A stretch of 64,000 nucleotides of DNA from an uncultured Paracoccaceae bacterium (GCA_947501355.1 CANMVA010000001.1:2131492-2195491), one strand, 5' to 3'. Numbered from the stretch's first letter, positions 1-9,603 are shown. The notes: generated by a model not told the origin, from the letters alone. Translations and numbers: made by a program.

Positions 1-85
1 TTGCTTTGTAGGATGCCAGCAGCGTGCGAAGCATCTCGGCGCGGTCTTTGGTGATCACACCAACGGCAATCTTCAGCGTTTCCAT
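1..85 (-). CDS. Glycosyltransferase family 2-like protein, N-terminal fragment
   Basis: Only the first 28 codons are inside the window; the rest lies beyond the left edge. The translation starts METLKIAVGVITKDRAEML and continues RTLLASYKA. The hydrophobic strand followed by TxxR and a leucine-rich helix resembles the start of GT-A fold family 2 glycosyltransferases (typically VCICTYRRPE...LLRTLxSL). That assignment is inference from a very short piece; no catalytic DXD motif is visible. It is divergent from the acyl-CoA dehydrogenase gene, with about 107 bases between the two starts. Confidence 0.45.
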   Translation of the reverse strand, partial: METLKIAVGVITKDRAEMLRTLLASYKA

Positions 86-192
86 GGGCTCCACGGCTTA
101 CCGCGCCCATTGCAAAAGGCAACCAAAAAGAAGAAATTAAACGGGTGATCAATTATGAAACCTGTTGATCAAGCGTTTTGGGAGGAGCCCAT

Positions 193-1332
193 ATGGATTT
201 CGCATTGAGCGAAGAGCAAACCGCGATCTTCGACATGGCGCACGCTTTCGGGCAGGAGCATATTGCCCCCCATGCGCGGCAGTGGGAGCAGGACGGCACA
301 ATCCCGAAAGAGCTTTGGCCGAAACTGGCCGAATTGGGCTTCGGCGGGCTTTATGTTTCCGAAGAGAGCGGCGGCGCAGGGTTAACACGTCTTGATGCCA
401 CGTTAGTCTTTGAGGCGCTGTCGATGGCCTGCCCGTCGGTCGCGGCGTTCCTGTCGATCCACAACATGTGTGCTGCGATGATTGACAGGTTCGGGAGCGA
501 GACGCTCAAGGCACAGTATCTGCCCAAAGCGATCAACATGGAAACCGTGTTTTCTTACTGCCTGACAGAGCCCGGATCAGGCTCTGACGCAGCAGCGTTG
601 AAGACACAAGCGACGCGCACCAATGACGGGTTCGAGATGACAGGCACAAAAGCCTTCATCTCGGGTGGCGGCTATTCGGACGCCTATATCGTGATGGTGC
701 GCACAGGTGAAAACGGGCCGAGAGGCGTCTCTGCGCTGATCATAGAAGACGGGGCTGACGGGCTGTCTTTCGGCGGCTTGGAAGACAAGATGGGCTGGCG
801 GTCGCAACCTACGCGGCAGGTGCAGCTTGATGCCTGTAAGGTGCATGCAGATCAAATGCTTGGCGTGGAAGGCGATGGTTTCAAATACGCGATGTCGGGG
901 CTGGATGGCGGGCGCCTGAACATCGCAGCTTGCTCGCTTGGGGCCGCTCAGCAAGCGCTGTCTGCGACGCTGGACTACATGGCGGAGCGCAAGGCGTTCG
1001 GCAAGCCGATTGACCAGTTTCAAGCGCTCCAATTCCGGCTTGCAGATATGGAGATCAATCTTCAGGCAGCCCGCACGTTCCTTCGACAAGCCGCCTGGAA
1101 ATACGACACAGGCGCGCCGGATACGACGCAGTTTTGCGCGATGGCCAAGAAGCTTGTGACCGAGACCGGAAGCGAGGTCGTGGATCATTGTCTGCAATTG
1201 CATGGCGGTTACGGCTATCTGGCCGATTACGGCATCGAAAAACTGGTGCGAGACCTGCGTGTGCATCAGATTTTGGAAGGCACGAACGAGATCATGCGCC
1301 TGATCGTAGCCCGCCAAATGCTAACGAAATGA
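193..1332 (+). CDS. Acyl-CoA dehydrogenase, probably isobutyryl-CoA dehydrogenase
   Basis: FAD-dependent acyl-CoA dehydrogenase of 379 residues, the usual size. The start is the ATG at 193, with GGAGG seven bases upstream, rather than the in-frame TTG at 178. The FAD/substrate segment YCLTEPGSGSD lies near residue 120. Near the C-terminus LEGTNEIMR carries the Glu (about residue 362) at the catalytic-base position of short-chain and isobutyryl-CoA dehydrogenases. It probably oxidises isobutyryl-CoA to methacrylyl-CoA in valine breakdown. This specificity comes mainly from context: the stop overlaps the next gene, a 3-hydroxyisobutyryl-CoA hydrolase, and the third gene is 3-hydroxyisobutyrate dehydrogenase. 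A general short or branched-chain enzyme is possible. Confidence 0.9.
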   Translation: MDFALSEEQTAIFDMAHAFGQEHIAPHARQWEQDGTIPKELWPKLAELGFGGLYVSEESGGAGLTRLDATLVFEALSMACPSVAAFLSIHNMCAAMIDRFGSETLKAQYLPKAINMETVFSYCLTEPGSGSDAAALKTQATRTNDGFEMTGTKAFISGGGYSDAYIVMVRTGENGPRGVSALIIEDGADGLSFGGLEDKMGWRSQPTRQVQLDACKVHADQMLGVEGDGFKYAMSGLDGGRLNIAACSLGAAQQALSATLDYMAERKAFGKPIDQFQALQFRLADMEINLQAARTFLRQAAWKYDTGAPDTTQFCAMAKKLVTETGSEVVDHCLQLHGGYGYLADYGIEKLVRDLRVHQILEGTNEIMRLIVARQMLTK

Positions 1333-2360
1333 TAAACGATCTTCATGTTCGTAAAGATGGTGCGGTGGGTTGGATCACGCTGAACCGTCCCAAAGCGCTG
1401 AACGCGTTAACCTATGAGATGTGCCTCGAGATCGAAAAGACGCTCGACGGATGGGCCGAGGACCCGTCCGTTTCGATGCTCATCATCGACGCTGTCGGCG
1501 AGAAAGCCTTCTGCGCAGGGGGCGATATTGCTGAAATGTATGCCACTGGAACAGCCGGTGATTTTAGCTATGGGCGTCAATTCTGGCGCGATGAGTATCG
1601 GATGAACGCGAAGCTGTTTCGGTTCCCGAAACCGGTTGTCAGCTTTCTGCAAGGCTTCACAATGGGTGGCGGCGTGGGGGTCGGCTGCCATGCCTCGCAC
1701 CGGATCATATGCGACAGCAGTCAGATCTCGATGCCAGAGGTGGGCATCGGCCTGGTGCCTGATGTGGGCGGTTCGTTAATACTCGCGCGTGCGCCGGGGC
1801 GGCTTGGGGAATATCTTGGCACAACCGCCGCCCGCATGGGTCCAGGGGACGCGATCCTTGCCGGCTTTGCGGATTACTACCTGCCTGAAAATGCTTGGGA
1901 TGGGTTGAAGTCCGAGTTGGCAAAGACCGGCGATTGGACATGTGTCGACGTGATGGCGGGCACTGCTCCTGAGGCGCCACTCGCCAACATGCAACGCGAG
2001 ATTGATCGCCATTTTGGCGGTGAAACACTAGCTGATATCCTACGGTCTTTGAACGGGGAAGATACTGATTTTACGAAAGAAACTCTGAAAAAGCTCAAAC
2101 GGAACGCGCCTCTGTCTATGGCCTGCGCTGTTGAGATGATCCACCGGCTGCGCGGCACCTCCAGCATCGAACAAGCGTTGGAGTTGGAGTATCGCTTCAC
2201 CCATCGGGCGATGGAGCATGGCGACTTCATCGAAGGCATTCGCGCCGCGATTATCGACAAGGATCGCAACCCCAAATGGAAGCATGGTCTGGACGACCCC
2301 TTGGACGTGGATATGTCGAAAATGCTGCGGCCACTTGGCATGGACGCGTTAACCCTCTGA
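1329..2360 (+). CDS. 3-hydroxyisobutyryl-CoA hydrolase (crotonase family)
   Basis: Crotonase-fold enzyme of 343 residues. The ATG at 1329 overlaps the preceding stop as ATGA, which indicates translational coupling, so the much longer open frame from 1134 is rejected. Motifs: NRPKALNAL at about 19-27, CAGGDIAEMY, which matches the GGDI signature of HIBYL-CoA hydrolases rather than simple enoyl-CoA hydratases, the oxyanion-hole segment GFTMGGGVGVG, and MPEVGIGLVPDVGGS with the catalytic Glu. It likely releases free 3-hydroxyisobutyrate from its CoA ester, between the dehydrogenase upstream and MmsB downstream. Length fits HIBYL-CoA hydrolases (about 340-350) and exceeds plain hydratases (about 260). 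Confidence 0.88.
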   Translation: MINDLHVRKDGAVGWITLNRPKALNALTYEMCLEIEKTLDGWAEDPSVSMLIIDAVGEKAFCAGGDIAEMYATGTAGDFSYGRQFWRDEYRMNAKLFRFPKPVVSFLQGFTMGGGVGVGCHASHRIICDSSQISMPEVGIGLVPDVGGSLILARAPGRLGEYLGTTAARMGPGDAILAGFADYYLPENAWDGLKSELAKTGDWTCVDVMAGTAPEAPLANMQREIDRHFGGETLADILRSLNGEDTDFTKETLKKLKRNAPLSMACAVEMIHRLRGTSSIEQALELEYRFTHRAMEHGDFIEGIRAAIIDKDRNPKWKHGLDDPLDVDMSKMLRPLGMDALTL

Positions 2361-2372
2361 AAGGATGTTTTC

Positions 2373-3242
2373 ATGAAAATCGGCTTTATTGGACTGGGGA
2401 ACATGGGCGCTCCGATGGCGGCGAACCTAATCGCTGCAGGGCATGACGTGACCGGCTTTGATGTCTCGGCCCGACCAGAGGGTGTGCCAGTGGCGACAAC
2501 TGCGGCAGAGGTCGCGCAAGGCGCGGATGTGGTGATCACGATGCTCCCAAATGGGGACATTCTACGCGCTGTCGCCGCGGACGTGGTCCCGGCGATGCAG
2601 AACGGGGCGGTCTTGCTGGATTGCTCGACTGTGGACGTGCAGAGCGCGCGGGATGTCGCGGCTCAAGCGGACGCGGCAGGGTTAATGGCGGTGGACGCGC
2701 CCGTGTCGGGCGGCATCGGCGGCGCGTCTGCGGGCACATTAACCTTTATGGCTGGCGGATCGCAGGAGGCGTTTACAAAGGTTAACCCCCTCTTCGACAT
2801 CATGGGACAAAAAGCGGTGCATTGCGGCGAGGCCGGGGCCGGGCAAGCCGCGAAGATCTGCAACAATATGATCCTTGGGGTGACAATGATCGGCACCTGC
2901 GAAGCCTTTGCTTTGGCTGATAAATTAGGGCTTGATCGGCAAAAGATGTTCGATGTTGTCAGCACATCGTCCGGCTATAGCTGGAGCATGAATGCCTACT
3001 GCCCTGCCCCCGGTATCGGACCGCAATCCCCGGCCGATAATGGTTACCAGCCCGGCTTTGCGGCGGAGCTGATGTTAAAAGATCTGCGTTTGTCGCAACA
3101 AGCCGCAGACAGCGCCGATGCCGACACGCCGATGGGACAGTTGGCAGAGGCGCTTTACACGCAGTTCGTCGAGGGAGAAGATGGGCTTGGCCGGGATTTC
3201 AGCGCGATGTTGCCCCGGTTCGAGACACGCCGACGTGGTTAA
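2373..3242 (+). CDS. mmsB: 3-hydroxyisobutyrate dehydrogenase
   Basis: NAD-dependent beta-hydroxyacid dehydrogenase of 289 residues that oxidises 3-hydroxyisobutyrate to methylmalonate semialdehyde in valine catabolism. The Rossmann motif GLGNMGAPMA is at residues 8-17, the substrate-binding DAPVSGGIGGASAGTL at about 108-123, and the catalytic Lys of GAGQAAKICNN is Lys161. It sits 12 bases after the hydrolase gene with AAGGA before the ATG, so the three genes form one operon. Its TAA stop overlaps the stop codon of the convergent gene at 3239. The following pathway enzyme, methylmalonate semialdehyde dehydrogenase, is not in the window. Confidence 0.93.
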   Translation: MKIGFIGLGNMGAPMAANLIAAGHDVTGFDVSARPEGVPVATTAAEVAQGADVVITMLPNGDILRAVAADVVPAMQNGAVLLDCSTVDVQSARDVAAQADAAGLMAVDAPVSGGIGGASAGTLTFMAGGSQEAFTKVNPLFDIMGQKAVHCGEAGAGQAAKICNNMILGVTMIGTCEAFALADKLGLDRQKMFDVVSTSSGYSWSMNAYCPAPGIGPQSPADNGYQPGFAAELMLKDLRLSQQAADSADADTPMGQLAEALYTQFVEGEDGLGRDFSAMLPRFETRRRG

Positions 3243-3631
3243 CGAAAGTCCTGAAAATCAATACCCAAATGGGCGGAGAATTTCCGGCAATATGCCATCC
3301 AGTCCTTGAATTCGTCCGAAAAAACAAAGCGGATGCCCTTGGCATCCCAGTGACTGATCTTGTCGGATCTTAGACGAGACAGATAAGCATCAGGATCCGC
3401 ATGCCCTTCGCCAAGCGCTTCATCATAGGCCGCTTTTTCAAGCGCCGCGGCGATGCGCGATAGTATCAATCCCTTGCCATGATCCGCCTTTTCCGGGTCC
3501 AGCCGGTTGGACGTATCCATCAAGACCGCGCAATCCAGCAGACTTTCGCTATAGGGCTGGCCTGCCTCAGCACGGTGCGGTGTAAAGGTTAATGCCAGCA
3601 AAAAGGCGCAGAAAAGGACCCGTATTATCAT
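3239..3631 (-). CDS. Small exported protein of unknown function
   Basis: About 130 residues. The likely start is the ATG at 3631, giving MIIRVLFCAFLLALTF followed by a cleavage-like region ending AEA, a typical Sec signal peptide. An upstream in-frame start at 3682 would place 17 polar residues before it. The mature part is charged, has two cysteines (DCAVLMD and YCRKF) that could form a disulfide, and shows no domain I recognise. It is convergent with mmsB, whose stop overlaps its own, and divergent from the DUF2892 gene, with which it shares the intergenic region that carries an FNR-type box at 3687-3700. Confidence 0.7.
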   Translation of the reverse strand: MIIRVLFCAFLLALTFTPHRAEAGQPYSESLLDCAVLMDTSNRLDPEKADHGKGLILSRIAAALEKAAYDEALGEGHADPDAYLSRLRSDKISHWDAKGIRFVFSDEFKDWMAYCRKFSAHLGIDFQDFR

Positions 3632-3686
3632 ACGCTCGTCCTCGCTGATTTTTTCGACACTCAAATGGCCGTCCAATGGCAATTTC

Positions 3687-3700
3687 TTGATCTAAATCAT
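3687..3700. promoter_or_regulatory. Putative FNR/FnrL-type box
   Basis: The sequence TTGAT-CTAA-ATCAT matches the consensus TTGAT-N4-ATCAA at 9 of 10 positions. Its centre lies about 60 bases before the ATG of the DUF2892 gene (3754) and a similar distance before the divergent exported protein gene (3631). This placement would suit oxygen- or NO-responsive control by FnrL or a Dnr/Nnr relative. Binding is inferred, not shown. Confidence 0.5.
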
Positions 3701-3753
3701 ATTCACGAAACATTATATGTATATTCTGACCTGGAAATGACAGGAGAATTGAA

Positions 3754-3960
3754 ATGTTGAAAAAGAATGTCGGTGGACTCGACCGGATCGCGCGCGTCGT
3801 TGTGGGGCTGGCCTTGCTGGCTGCGTTCTTCATCGGACCTCAGGGTAGCTATAGCTGGCTGTTCTTGCTCGGCATCGTACCCTTGGCCACAGGTCTGTTG
3901 AGCACATGCCCGATGTATTCGCTGATCGGCGTATCGACCTGCCCGACGAAGCAGAGCTAA
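3754..3960 (+). CDS. DUF2892 (YgaP-like) small inner membrane protein
   Basis: 68 residues. It starts with the family hallmark MLKKNVGGLDRIARVVVG and contains two hydrophobic helices (about 16-31 and 35-51), followed by TGLLSTCPMYSLIGVSTC. This is the standard YgaP-like transmembrane domain (DUF2892), found free or fused to rhodanese domains; free forms often sit near sulfur or low-oxygen stress genes. Two Cys residues follow the second helix, as is common in the family. A clear AGGAGA precedes the ATG, and an FNR-type box lies about 54 bases upstream. It ends 19 bases before the convergent uvrA stop. The biochemical role of the family is not established. Confidence 0.85.
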   Translation: MLKKNVGGLDRIARVVVGLALLAAFFIGPQGSYSWLFLLGIVPLATGLLSTCPMYSLIGVSTCPTKQS

Positions 3961-3979
3961 CCACTCACGGCGCGGTAGA

Positions 3980-6844
3980 TCACTCTGCCGCGACGCGCTT
4001 TTGCTTGGGCGCAAGCATGGGTTTAAGATAGTGGCCGGTGTGGCTTTCCGCGACGTCGGCCACCTCTTCTGGCGTGCCTTCCGCGACGACGCGGCCCCCG
4101 CCATCGCCCCCTTCGGGACCGATATCAATGATGTGATCCGCCGTTTTGACCACGTCGAGATTATGTTCGATCACGACGACGGTATTGCCAGCATCTACCA
4201 ATTCATGCAGCACTTCCAACAGCTTACGCACGTCCTCAAAATGAAGACCCGTTGTCGGTTCATCCAGAATATAGAGCGTCCGCCCGGTTGATCGTTTGGC
4301 CAACTCCTTGGACAGTTTCACGCGCTGCGCCTCCCCGCCGGAGAGGGTCGTCGCCTGCTGGCCGACCTTGATATAGCCCAGTCCAACCCGAACAAGCGCG
4401 TCCATCTTCTCACGAATGGAGGGGACAGCTTTGAAGAATTCCTGCGCATCCTCGACGGTCATATCAAGAACATCGGCGATGGATTTACCCTTGAATTTGA
4501 TCTCCAACGTCTCGCGATTATAGCGCGCGCCGTTGCAGGTTTCGCAGGTCACATACACATCCGGCAGAAAGTGCATTTCGATCTTGATGACGCCGTCGCC
4601 CTGACAGGCCTCACAACGCCCCCCCTTCACATTGAAGCTGAAGCGACCGGGCTTATAGCCGCGCGCCTTGGCCTCCGGAAGCCCGGCAAACCAATCGCGG
4701 ATCGGGGTAAACGCCCCAGTATACGTGGCCGGGTTTGACCGCGGTGTCCGACCGATCGGACGCTGGTCAATGTCGATCACCTTGTCGAGATGTTCGAGCC
4801 CTTTGATAGTTTCGCAAGGCGCCGGTGTCTGCCGCGCCCCGTTCAACTGCATGGAGGCTGTCTTGAACAACGTCTCGATGGTTAACGTCGATTTGCCGCC
4901 ACCGGATACACCCGTCACGCAGACAAATTTGCCCAGGGGGAAGTCTACGGTAACGTCCTGAAGATTATTACCAGAGGCTTTGACGACTTTGATCTTCTTG
5001 CGGTTTCCCTTGCGTCTCTCGGTCGGCACGCTGATCTCGCGCGTGCCTGTAAGATACTGCCCCGTAATGGAATTTTTGTTGGACGCGATATCTGCAGGTG
5101 TGCCTTGGGCAATCACCTGCCCCCCGTGGACACCCGCACCCGGGCCAATGTCAAAGACGTAATCCGCCTCGCGGATTGCCTCTTCATCATGCTCGACGAC
5201 GATCACCGTGTTGCCTTGATCGCGCAGGTTTTTGAGCGTCGTGAGCAGTCGATCATTGTCGCGTTGGTGCAGGCCAATGGAGGGTTCATCCAGCACGTAA
5301 AGCACGCCCGTTAACCCTGATCCGATCTGACTGGCGAGTCGGATTCGCTGACTTTCGCCCCCAGACAGCGTCCCCGCATTGCGGCTAAGCGTGAGGTATT
5401 CAAGGCCCACGTTATTCAGGAACCCAAGACGCTCGCGGATCTCTTTCAGGATCGCGCGGGCAATCTCGTTTTTCTGAGCGGTCAGGCTGTCAGGAACCGT
5501 TTCGCACCATGCAAAAGCGTCCTTGATTGACATCTGGACGACCTGGCCGACATGCAAGCCTGCTATTTTGACGGCGAGGGCTTCGGGGCGCAGGCGATAT
5601 CCGTCACAGGTGCCGCAGGGTCTGTTATTTTGATATCGCTCAAACTCTTCGCGGATCCAGTTGCTGTCGGTCTCACGGTAGCGCCGCTCCATATTCGGGA
5701 TGACGCCTTCAAAGCTGCGGGTCACCTGGTAGACACGGCCGCCCTCGTCATAGCGGAACGGGATTTCTTCGTCGCCAGAACCGTAAAGAAAAACTTGCTG
5801 GACGTAAGCAGGCAGCTTTTTCCAAGGTAGCTTTTTGTCGAACTCATAATGTTTCGCAATGGCTTCAATGGTTTGCAGGAAGTAAGGCGATTTACCTTTA
5901 CGCCACGGGGCAAGCGCGCCGTCCTCGAGCGTGACGGTCGCGTCGGGCACGACAAGTCGTTCGTCGAAGAACAGCTCAACCCCCAGACCGTCGCAACTGG
6001 GGCATGCGCCAAAGGGCGCATTGAACGAAAAAAGACGCGGCTCAATCTCGGGGATGGTGAAGCCGCTGACAGGGCAGGCAAAGTTTTCGGAGAAGGTGAT
6101 CCGCTCCGGCTCCCCTTCGCTGGGCGCGGTCTCAAGAATGGTGATGCCATCGGCCAGATCAAGCGCGGTGCGGAAACTGTCGGCCAGGCGCGTTTCCAGC
6201 CCTTCCCGCACAACAATGCGGTCAATGACCACGTCGATGTCATGGCGGAATTTCTTGTCGAGCGTGGGCGGCTCGTCCAGTTCATAGAACTCGCCATCGA
6301 CCTTAACGCGCTGGAAACCTTGCTTACGAAGTTCGAGGAATTCCTTACGATATTCGCCTTTGCGGTCGCGAATGATCGGGGCCAGTAGGTAGCCGCGGGT
6401 CCCCTCCTCCAGCGCCATCACGCGGTCGACCATGTCTTGCACTTGCTGCGCCTCGATGGGCAGGCCGGTGGCGGGGCTGTAAGGTGTGCCGACGCGCGCG
6501 AATAGCAGACGCATGTAATCGTAAATCTCGGTCACCGTACCAACGGTTGAACGCGGGTTCTTGGAGGTTGTCTTTTGCTCGATCGAGATCGCAGGGCTCA
6601 GGCCAGAAATATGATCGACGTCTGGTTTCTCCATCATATCAAGGAATTGGCGGGCATAGGCGGACAGAGACTCAACGTAACGGCGTTGGCCTTCTGCATA
6701 GATCGTATCGAACGCGAGCGACGATTTCCCGGACCCGGACAGCCCGGTAATCACCACCAACTCATCGCGGGGAATATCCACGTCGATGGACTTGAGATTG
6801 TTCTCGCGCGCGCCGCGCACTTCGATCTTTTTCAGCTCAGGCAT
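3980..6844 (-). CDS. uvrA: UvrABC system protein A
   Basis: Damage-recognition ATPase of nucleotide excision repair, 954 residues, full length. The chosen start is the ATG at 6844 ([15 protein letters not shown]), preceded by a run of G; the upstream TTG at 6856 is less likely. Two ABC modules are visible: Walker A GLSGSGKS at about 34-41 and GVSGGGKS at about 640, each with an LSGGE signature ([13 protein letters not shown] and [12 protein letters not shown]). The zinc-binding Cys pairs CPSC, CGTC and the later CEAC...CETC are all present. It acts with UvrB and UvrC, which are not here. A GAAC-N7-GAAC LexA box 66 bases upstream points to SOS induction. Confidence 0.97.
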   Translation of the reverse strand: MPELKKIEVRGARENNLKSIDVDIPRDELVVITGLSGSGKSSLAFDTIYAEGQRRYVESLSAYARQFLDMMEKPDVDHISGLSPAISIEQKTTSKNPRSTVGTVTEIYDYMRLLFARVGTPYSPATGLPIEAQQVQDMVDRVMALEEGTRGYLLAPIIRDRKGEYRKEFLELRKQGFQRVKVDGEFYELDEPPTLDKKFRHDIDVVIDRIVVREGLETRLADSFRTALDLADGITILETAPSEGEPERITFSENFACPVSGFTIPEIEPRLFSFNAPFGACPSCDGLGVELFFDERLVVPDATVTLEDGALAPWRKGKSPYFLQTIEAIAKHYEFDKKLPWKKLPAYVQQVFLYGSGDEEIPFRYDEGGRVYQVTRSFEGVIPNMERRYRETDSNWIREEFERYQNNRPCGTCDGYRLRPEALAVKIAGLHVGQVVQMSIKDAFAWCETVPDSLTAQKNEIARAILKEIRERLGFLNNVGLEYLTLSRNAGTLSGGESQRIRLASQIGSGLTGVLYVLDEPSIGLHQRDNDRLLTTLKNLRDQGNTVIVVEHDEEAIREADYVFDIGPGAGVHGGQVIAQGTPADIASNKNSITGQYLTGTREISVPTERRKGNRKKIKVVKASGNNLQDVTVDFPLGKFVCVTGVSGGGKSTLTIETLFKTASMQLNGARQTPAPCETIKGLEHLDKVIDIDQRPIGRTPRSNPATYTGAFTPIRDWFAGLPEAKARGYKPGRFSFNVKGGRCEACQGDGVIKIEMHFLPDVYVTCETCNGARYNRETLEIKFKGKSIADVLDMTVEDAQEFFKAVPSIREKMDALVRVGLGYIKVGQQATTLSGGEAQRVKLSKELAKRSTGRTLYILDEPTTGLHFEDVRKLLEVLHELVDAGNTVVVIEHNLDVVKTADHIIDIGPEGGDGGGRVVAEGTPEEVADVAESHTGHYLKPMLAPKQKRVAAE

Positions 6845-6909
6845 TCTGCCCCCCAACGAATAGAGTTCTACAGATAGCGGACCAATTGGGTTGGGCCAAT
6901 AGATTAATG

Positions 6910-6924
6910 GAACATTAGAAGAAC
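6910..6924. promoter_or_regulatory. LexA (SOS) box upstream of uvrA
   Basis: GAAC-ATTAGAA-GAAC exactly fits the alphaproteobacterial LexA operator, a direct repeat written GTTC-N7-GTTC or GAAC-N7-GAAC. It lies between the uvrA start (6844) and the stop of the MFS gene (6926), where a uvrA promoter would be. uvrA is a classical SOS gene, which supports the reading. Confidence 0.8.
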
Positions 6925-6925
6925 A

Positions 6926-8056
6926 TTAAGCAATTTCTTCCCCACGCCGCCTCATCACGCGGCGAATCATCACAAGACTGATCACCCCAAGCCCGGAAAG
7001 GGCGATCGTCAGAGGGCCAAGGCCCACGCCATCCAGCGCCAGCGCAAAAAGCGGCGTTCCGCTGGCGGTCCCGACATTGCCCAACTGCGCAATCGCCCCT
7101 TGCGCGCGGGCCACGTCCTTCGGGGCGTCGTTGAAATGCGGCACGGCCGCAAAGCTCGCGCCCGGCACAAGCCCGATGAAAACAAACATCGCCAGCGTCG
7201 GGATTGTCTCGGCAAAACCGACGAAAGCGCACGCCGCCGTCGCCAAAAAGCCGAAAACAGCGATCCGGTCCGGTGCAATCCAACGCGCCAGAACCCCTGC
7301 CCCAAACGTGCCGACCAGCGACAGCAAGGGCAGCATTGCAGCAACCCAGACCGGCAGCACAGCAGGCAGAAATGTCAGCAACGCAACAAACATCAGCGTG
7401 TGCCAGAAAAAGCCCAAAGCAGGCGTGACGATGCGCGGGCTGGTATAGATCAGCCGATGCTCCCCCCACCAATCCAGCGGCACGATGCTGCGCGTTCCGT
7501 TCGGCAAAACGGGTGCGAGCAGCACTGCGAGGGCAAGCATCAAGGCACCATGTCCAGCCCAGATCAGCGCGACGCCGCCCCACGCGACAAGTGGCGGAAA
7601 CAGCACCGCGCAAAGCGCAAAGCTGACCCCGAAAAACGTCGCCCATAGCCCCATTACTACGGATTGGTCGCGCGGACGACTGACGCGTATCATCAATGTT
7701 GGCGCGGCCACGACCAGCGCGAGATGAGACACACCCTCGACGACGCGAAATGCCAGCATCATGCCGTAAGGCACCCCCACCGCCTGAACCAGTGACAGCA
7801 CGCCTCCTCCCGCCAACGCCGCCAAAATGACCCGGCGTGGCCCCAACCGCGTGACCACCGCCCCTGCCATGACGCCGCCAATGATCCCGACGATACCGAC
7901 CACCGACACGATTGGGGCGACCGCCGCCAGATCGCGGTCAAACTGCGCCGCGACCTCCGGCAGGATCAACGAGATTTTCGCAAATTGCGCCGCCGCCAAA
8001 AGGCCCGCGACCCAAAGCAAAATCACCAACCGCCAATCTGTGCGCTGCGCATCCAT
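6926..8056 (-). CDS. MFS transporter (CynX/NimT-like)
   Basis: 376-residue polytopic membrane protein with about 12 hydrophobic segments. The N-terminus MDAQRTDWRLVILLWVAGLLAAAQF leads into TM1. The loop between TM2 and TM3 reads VVTRLGPRRVILAAL, a version of the MFS motif A (GxxxDRxGRR). It belongs to the major facilitator superfamily, and the short loops and length resemble CynX/NimT-type carriers. The substrate cannot be read from sequence. It is transcribed in the same direction as lpdA upstream and uvrA downstream, but the LexA box lies after its stop, so it is probably a separate unit. Confidence 0.85.
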   Translation of the reverse strand: MDAQRTDWRLVILLWVAGLLAAAQFAKISLILPEVAAQFDRDLAAVAPIVSVVGIVGIIGGVMAGAVVTRLGPRRVILAALAGGGVLSLVQAVGVPYGMMLAFRVVEGVSHLALVVAAPTLMIRVSRPRDQSVVMGLWATFFGVSFALCAVLFPPLVAWGGVALIWAGHGALMLALAVLLAPVLPNGTRSIVPLDWWGEHRLIYTSPRIVTPALGFFWHTLMFVALLTFLPAVLPVWVAAMLPLLSLVGTFGAGVLARWIAPDRIAVFGFLATAACAFVGFAETIPTLAMFVFIGLVPGASFAAVPHFNDAPKDVARAQGAIAQLGNVGTASGTPLFALALDGVGLGPLTIALSGLGVISLVMIRRVMRRRGEEIA

Positions 8057-8094
8057 GACTGTCGAGTGACGGCTTCAGACGGTCGCGTCAACGC

Positions 8095-8122
8095 CCTGTC
8101 TTCTTTTGTCTCAAAATACCTG
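8095..8122 (+). repeat. Dispersed intergenic repeat, copy a
   Basis: CCTGTCTTCTTTTGT followed by CTC and AAAATACCTG. It lies between the lpdA stop (8206) and the MFS start (8056). It shares the 5' part CCTGTCTTCTTTTGT exactly with the copy at 57715 and the core with seven other copies in the window. Confidence 0.6.
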
Positions 8123-8205
8123 AAACGAAACGGCCACCACGCAGGTCTTCCTCCGCAGCGGCGCGCCAAATCAATAAAAGGAATGCGCGTCAGCGCGCAA
8201 CTGGA

Positions 8206-9603
8206 TCAGAAATGGATCGCCCGATCATAAGCGTCCAGCACGGATTCGTGCATCATCTCGGATAGGGTCGGATGCGGGAAGACCGTCTCCATTAGGTCTT
8301 CTTCCGTCGTCTCCAGCTTCTGACCAACGACATAGCCCTGGATCATTTCGGTCACTTCCGCGCCGATCATATGCGCCCCTAGAAGCTCGCCGGTTTTAGC
8401 GTCGAAGACGGTTTTCACCATGCCCTCGGGCTCGCCCAAAGCAATCGCCTTGCCGTTGCCAATGAAGGGGAAGTGCCCCACTTTGACATCGAAGCCGCGC
8501 TCTTTCGCCTTGGCTTCCGTCAGTCCGACCGAGGCCACTTGCGGATGGCAGTAGGTGCAGCCCGCGATGCTTTCCGGTTTGATCGGGTGGACATTGTTCT
8601 TGCCCGCGATCAGTTCGGCCACCATCACCCCCTCATGGGAGGCTTTATGCGCCAGCCACGGCGCCCCGGCGATGTCACCGATGGCGTAGAGCCCATCGAC
8701 ACCCGTCCGGCAGAATTCATCGGTGACGACATGGGTCCGGTCAATTTTGACCCCAAGCGCTTCAAGGCCCAGATCTTCGGTATTGCCGACAATCCCGACA
8801 GCCGAGATGACCGTGTCAAAGTCTTCCTTGGTGACTTTGCCGTCTTGCTCGATATGCGCCGTGACCTTCCCGACAGAGCGGTCCAATTGCTTGACCATCG
8901 TCTTTTCGCGGATTTTCATGCCTTGCTTTTCAAAGGCCTTTTTCGCAAAGCCGCTGATCTCGGCATCCTCGACGGGCAGGATCCGGTCCATCACCTCGAC
9001 CACGGTCGTGTCTGCGCCGAGCGTGTTGTAGAAGCTCGCAAACTCGATCCCGATCGCACCAGAGCCAATCACCAGCAGCTTCTTGGGCATGCGCGACGGT
9101 GTCAGCGCGTGCTTGTAGGTCCAGACCAGTTCGCCATCGGCCTCAAGCCCCGGCAACTCGCGCGCCCGCGCGCCTGTGGCGAGGATGATGTTTTTCGAGG
9201 TCAGCTCTTCGGTGCCTTTCTCGGTCTTCACGCTGACCTTGCCTTTGGCGGGAATGGTCGCCGTGCCCATGAACGTCGTCACCTTGTTCTTCTTCAGCAA
9301 ATGGCCGACGCCACCATTGAGCTGTTTGGCCACCCCGCGTGAGCGGGCGACGACAGCCTCCAGATCATAGTCGATCCCATCGGCTTTCAGTCCGAACTCC
9401 TTGGCGCGGTGCATCAGGTGGAACACCTCAGACGACCGCAACATCGCTTTGGTGGGGATACAACCCCAGTTGAGGCAGATGCCGCCCATGTGCTCGCGTT
9501 CGACAATGGCAACATTCAGACCAAGCTGCGCACCGCGGATAGCAGCGACATAGCCTCCTGGCCCGGCGCCGATTACGATCATGTCAAAGGATTTGGCAGC
9601 CAT
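8206..9603 (-). CDS. lpdA: Dihydrolipoyl dehydrogenase (E3)
   Basis: FAD/NAD disulfide oxidoreductase of 465 residues that reoxidises the dihydrolipoyl groups of 2-oxoacid dehydrogenase complexes or the glycine cleavage system. The start at 9603 (MAAKSFDMIVIGAGPGG) has GGAGGG just upstream; the open frame runs six codons further. The FAD motif GAGPGG is at 12-17, the redox-active pair in GGICLNWGCIP is Cys43/Cys48, the NAD motif is VIGSGAIGIE, and the C-terminal FPHPTLSEMMHE carries the His-Glu pair. No E1 or E2 genes are adjacent, so which complex it serves is unclear. Confidence 0.95.
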   Translation of the reverse strand: MAAKSFDMIVIGAGPGGYVAAIRGAQLGLNVAIVEREHMGGICLNWGCIPTKAMLRSSEVFHLMHRAKEFGLKADGIDYDLEAVVARSRGVAKQLNGGVGHLLKKNKVTTFMGTATIPAKGKVSVKTEKGTEELTSKNIILATGARARELPGLEADGELVWTYKHALTPSRMPKKLLVIGSGAIGIEFASFYNTLGADTTVVEVMDRILPVEDAEISGFAKKAFEKQGMKIREKTMVKQLDRSVGKVTAHIEQDGKVTKEDFDTVISAVGIVGNTEDLGLEALGVKIDRTHVVTDEFCRTGVDGLYAIGDIAGAPWLAHKASHEGVMVAELIAGKNNVHPIKPESIAGCTYCHPQVASVGLTEAKAKERGFDVKVGHFPFIGNGKAIALGEPEGMVKTVFDAKTGELLGAHMIGAEVTEMIQGYVVGQKLETTEEDLMETVFPHPTLSEMMHESVLDAYDRAIHF

